A DNA stretch of 42,937 bases from Desulfonatronum sp. SC1 (lineage in GTDB: Bacteria > Desulfobacterota > Desulfovibrionia > Desulfovibrionales > Desulfonatronaceae), in contig NZ_PZKN01000035.1 of the NCBI RefSeq assembly GCF_003046795.1, positions 1-42,937 of the forward strand, given 5' to 3'. Below the pieces are notes generated by a model that saw only the letters and a program-made list of their open reading frames with translations, was not told where the DNA came from and made no database searches. Shown here one piece after another: positions 41,034 through 42,937 of the stretch. The stretch's first letter is position 1. Each line of letters starts with the position of its first letter. Position numbers and translations under genes: made by a program.

Positions 41034-42937
41034 ATGAAGACCTATTCCGTACGATTCAGTCATTCAGGAAACGAAGCGAACATTTCCCACGACGCGCTGC
41101 GGGCTGCGGTGGTGGATTTTCTGGAGCGCTGGGGCACGCGGTTCTATCTGGGGCCGGACTTCGGAACGCTTTTGGGCCATGGCGACCGGTTCGCGAACCT
41201 GCTTCGAGCCTGTGGAAAGGACGAGGCGGCGTTTTTCCAGGAGGTCTTGCATCAACTGGCCCAAGCTCATCACCAGATGGACGATCAGGAAGGTCCGGAG
41301 GTGCGCGTCTCCGGGATCGTTCTGCCCAAGCGGCTGCTGCTGGTCTTCCTGGAGCAGATGCTTCCCGGCGACGGGTTCGTGGCGGTGCGTTCCGTGGAAC
41401 AGTACGCGGAGTTGACCAACACCGTGGTTCCGGGGGAACAACGCGAGGATCTGCAACAGGTCATCGACACCTACCCGGTGCGGCTGTCCCGGCATGTCCT
41501 GCGCCAGTCCCGCCTGTCCCGGCATGTAGCCTATCAATTCATGCCCTTTGTCCAGGAGCTGGACCAGACCGGCCTGAAAAACACCTGGATCGGCCAGTTT
41601 CACCAGGGGCTCTTGGAACAGATGTATCAGAACCGACCGATCTTCGTCCTGCACATGAGCTGCCCGGTCTACTGCCGATTCTGCTTCCGCAAGCACAAGG
41701 ACTGCCGCAACCTGCCAGCTCCCACGGTGGAGGACGTCCAAAAGGCGGTGGAGCACATCGCCGCATCGCCCCAGATCAAGGAGATCGTGCTCACCGGCGG
41801 GGAGCCGCTGATGAACAAGGCCACCCTGACCACGGCCGTGGCCGGCTTGGCCGGGATTCCCCACGTCCAGACCATCCGGATCGCCTCCCGATGCATCTCC
41901 TACTATCCGTCCCTGTTCTTCGCGGAGAACGAATTCTGGCTGAACTACCTGATCAACCAGAACCGGGAGCTGCAAAAGACCAACAAAAAAATCGAAATCG
42001 CCACCCACTTCATCCACCCGGACGAAATCTCCCACTACAGCCTGGAAATCATTTCCCGGCTGGTCAAGGGCGGGGTCGGCGTCTACACCCAGACACCGTT
42101 CCTGAAGGACTGCAACGACACCGGCGCGGAACTGGCCGAACTCTACGCCCAACTGCGCGCCGTGGGCTCCGAGCTGCACTATATCTACATCCCGTGCAGC
42201 CCGATCCAGGGCAACAACATCTACTGGACGCCCATTTCCGCGGGCCACGCGGCCCTGGCCCATCTGCGCGGCCACCTGCCCGACCGGGCCATGCCCATTT
42301 TGTGCACGGCCACCAAGATCGGCAAGATCGACTGGAACACCAGCGGCTGGGCCGTGGAGCAGAGCGGGGAGGAGCCGGACATGATCTGGATCCGCACGCC
42401 CTACACCGAAGGCTACTTCAAGTCCTTTGCTCCGCGATTTTCCCTGGAGAAGAGCCGCGTGAACCGCGAAGAAACCCTGGACTCCCGGTTCATGGCCCAG
42501 ATCGGCGACGAGTCCCTGTTTTTCGGCCACCTTTCCCAAAGCGCACCCCCGGTCAGGGACTTTGACCCCGAGGAGCTGGGCCGGGTCCAGCAGCTCATTT
42601 GCCGGGACCAGCGCATTCGCCAAAGCATCGTCCCCACGGGCATCGAGGCCCTGCAGCGCGTCCACCGCGCCCAGGTGGAGGTGGACGTGTCCGCGAACCG
42701 GGGCATGGACGACATTCTGGAGTACATCCGGGCCAATCCGGAGATTTCGGACGTGGTCCTGGCCGCGGAAGACAAGATTCTCAACCACCTGTCCGAGGTC
42801 CAGGCCTATGCCCGGGCTCTGCGCTCCCTGCCCCAGGTCACCGCCCTGCGGGTGCGCAGCCTGATGTTCGCTTATGAACCCGAAGCCTTCACCGACGACG
42901 TGATCGCGGAACTCATCGCCCTGAACCACCTCGATCC
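41034..42937 (+). CDS. KamA-like radical SAM protein, C-terminus beyond window
   Basis: At least 634 residues, open to the window end. The ATG at 41034 has GGAG upstream. The radical SAM motif C-x3-C-x2-C is CPVYCRFCF (Cys210, 214, 217), followed by the TGGEPLM glycine-rich SAM-binding segment, in the lysine 2,3-aminomutase (KamA/EpmB) subfamily. The N-terminal ~200 residues precede the barrel. After ~residue 520 a second domain starts (VPTGIEALQRVHRAQVEVDV ... ILEYIRANPEISDVVLAAED) that resembles the entry of another radical SAM-like barrel without visible cysteines. PLP-binding lysine and substrate cannot be judged because the gene is cut. Confidence 0.85.
   Translation, partial: MKTYSVRFSHSGNEANISHDALRAAVVDFLERWGTRFYLGPDFGTLLGHGDRFANLLRACGKDEAAFFQEVLHQLAQAHHQMDDQEGPEVRVSGIVLPKRLLLVFLEQMLPGDGFVAVRSVEQYAELTNTVVPGEQREDLQQVIDTYPVRLSRHVLRQSRLSRHVAYQFMPFVQELDQTGLKNTWIGQFHQGLLEQMYQNRPIFVLHMSCPVYCRFCFRKHKDCRNLPAPTVEDVQKAVEHIAASPQIKEIVLTGGEPLMNKATLTTAVAGLAGIPHVQTIRIASRCISYYPSLFFAENEFWLNYLINQNRELQKTNKKIEIATHFIHPDEISHYSLEIISRLVKGGVGVYTQTPFLKDCNDTGAELAELYAQLRAVGSELHYIYIPCSPIQGNNIYWTPISAGHAALAHLRGHLPDRAMPILCTATKIGKIDWNTSGWAVEQSGEEPDMIWIRTPYTEGYFKSFAPRFSLEKSRVNREETLDSRFMAQIGDESLFFGHLSQSAPPVRDFDPEELGRVQQLICRDQRIRQSIVPTGIEALQRVHRAQVEVDVSANRGMDDILEYIRANPEISDVVLAAEDKILNHLSEVQAYARALRSLPQVTALRVRSLMFAYEPEAFTDDVIAELIALNHLD

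Overview
The window is GC-rich DNA with dense, overlapping operons and many GGAGG-type ribosome binding sites. Gene content (Tat-exported iron-sulfur/molybdopterin respiratory modules, sigma-54 activators, CCG-domain iron-sulfur protein, CcdA/thioredoxin/permease arsenic operon, SQR plus DUF1641) suggests a sulfate- or sulfur-metabolising deltaproteobacterium of Desulfovibrionales type. This is inference; no rRNA or other marker gene is present. No tRNA, rRNA, intact insertion sequence or CRISPR array was seen.

Layout. 1-1.9 kb: a Tat-exported ferredoxin subunit and a small cytochrome b-like membrane subunit. 1.9-15.1 kb: two RND efflux systems on the minus strand (one complete with an outer-membrane factor, one without), separated by two small unknown genes and a plus-strand GAF-type sigma-54 activator. 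15.1-17.5 kb: an epimerase gene between two ~250-bp direct repeats, each carrying the same chimeric remnant of a DUF1641 gene. 17.5-21.6 kb: arsR-acr3, divergent from a CCG-domain iron-sulfur protein, two tiny Cys-Cys proteins and a universal stress protein. 21.6-26.5 kb: an arsR-led operon of three thioredoxin-like proteins, a CcdA-like electron carrier, an ArsP-type permease, a thioredoxin-type ArsC (Cys10/82/89) and a periplasmic rhodanese. 26.6-34.5 kb: an operon of a degenerate receiver protein, a TtrBCA-like molybdoenzyme (iron-sulfur subunit, NrfD anchor, ~1076-residue Tat-exported catalytic subunit), an SQR-like flavoprotein and DUF1641. 34.8-35.3 kb: wrecked gene fragments including a dead arsC. 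35.3-38.5 kb: a membrane-spanning sigma-54 activator translationally coupled to a PhnD-like lipoprotein. 38.5-39.1 kb: mostly empty, with an arsR fragment. 39.1-42.9 kb: a small membrane protein, an MFS transporter and a KamA-like radical SAM protein cut by the window end.

How it may work together. The arsenic genes form two modules: ArsR/Acr3 extrusion, and a redox relay (CcdA to thioredoxins to ArsC and possibly ArsP). The molybdoenzyme operon has a good -24/-12 site (34509-34524) upstream of its first gene and, 125-210 bp further upstream, an inverted pair of 9-bp sites. The neighbouring PhnD-like lipoprotein plus transmembrane sigma-54 activator is a natural candidate regulator: a periplasmic sensor that would control transcription directly, without a histidine kinase. 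The substrate of the molybdoenzyme cannot be fixed from sequence. Length and BCA gene order favour the tetrathionate/selenate reductase group; the SQR partner points to sulfur chemistry; the arsenic neighbourhood keeps an arsenic or thioarsenic substrate possible.
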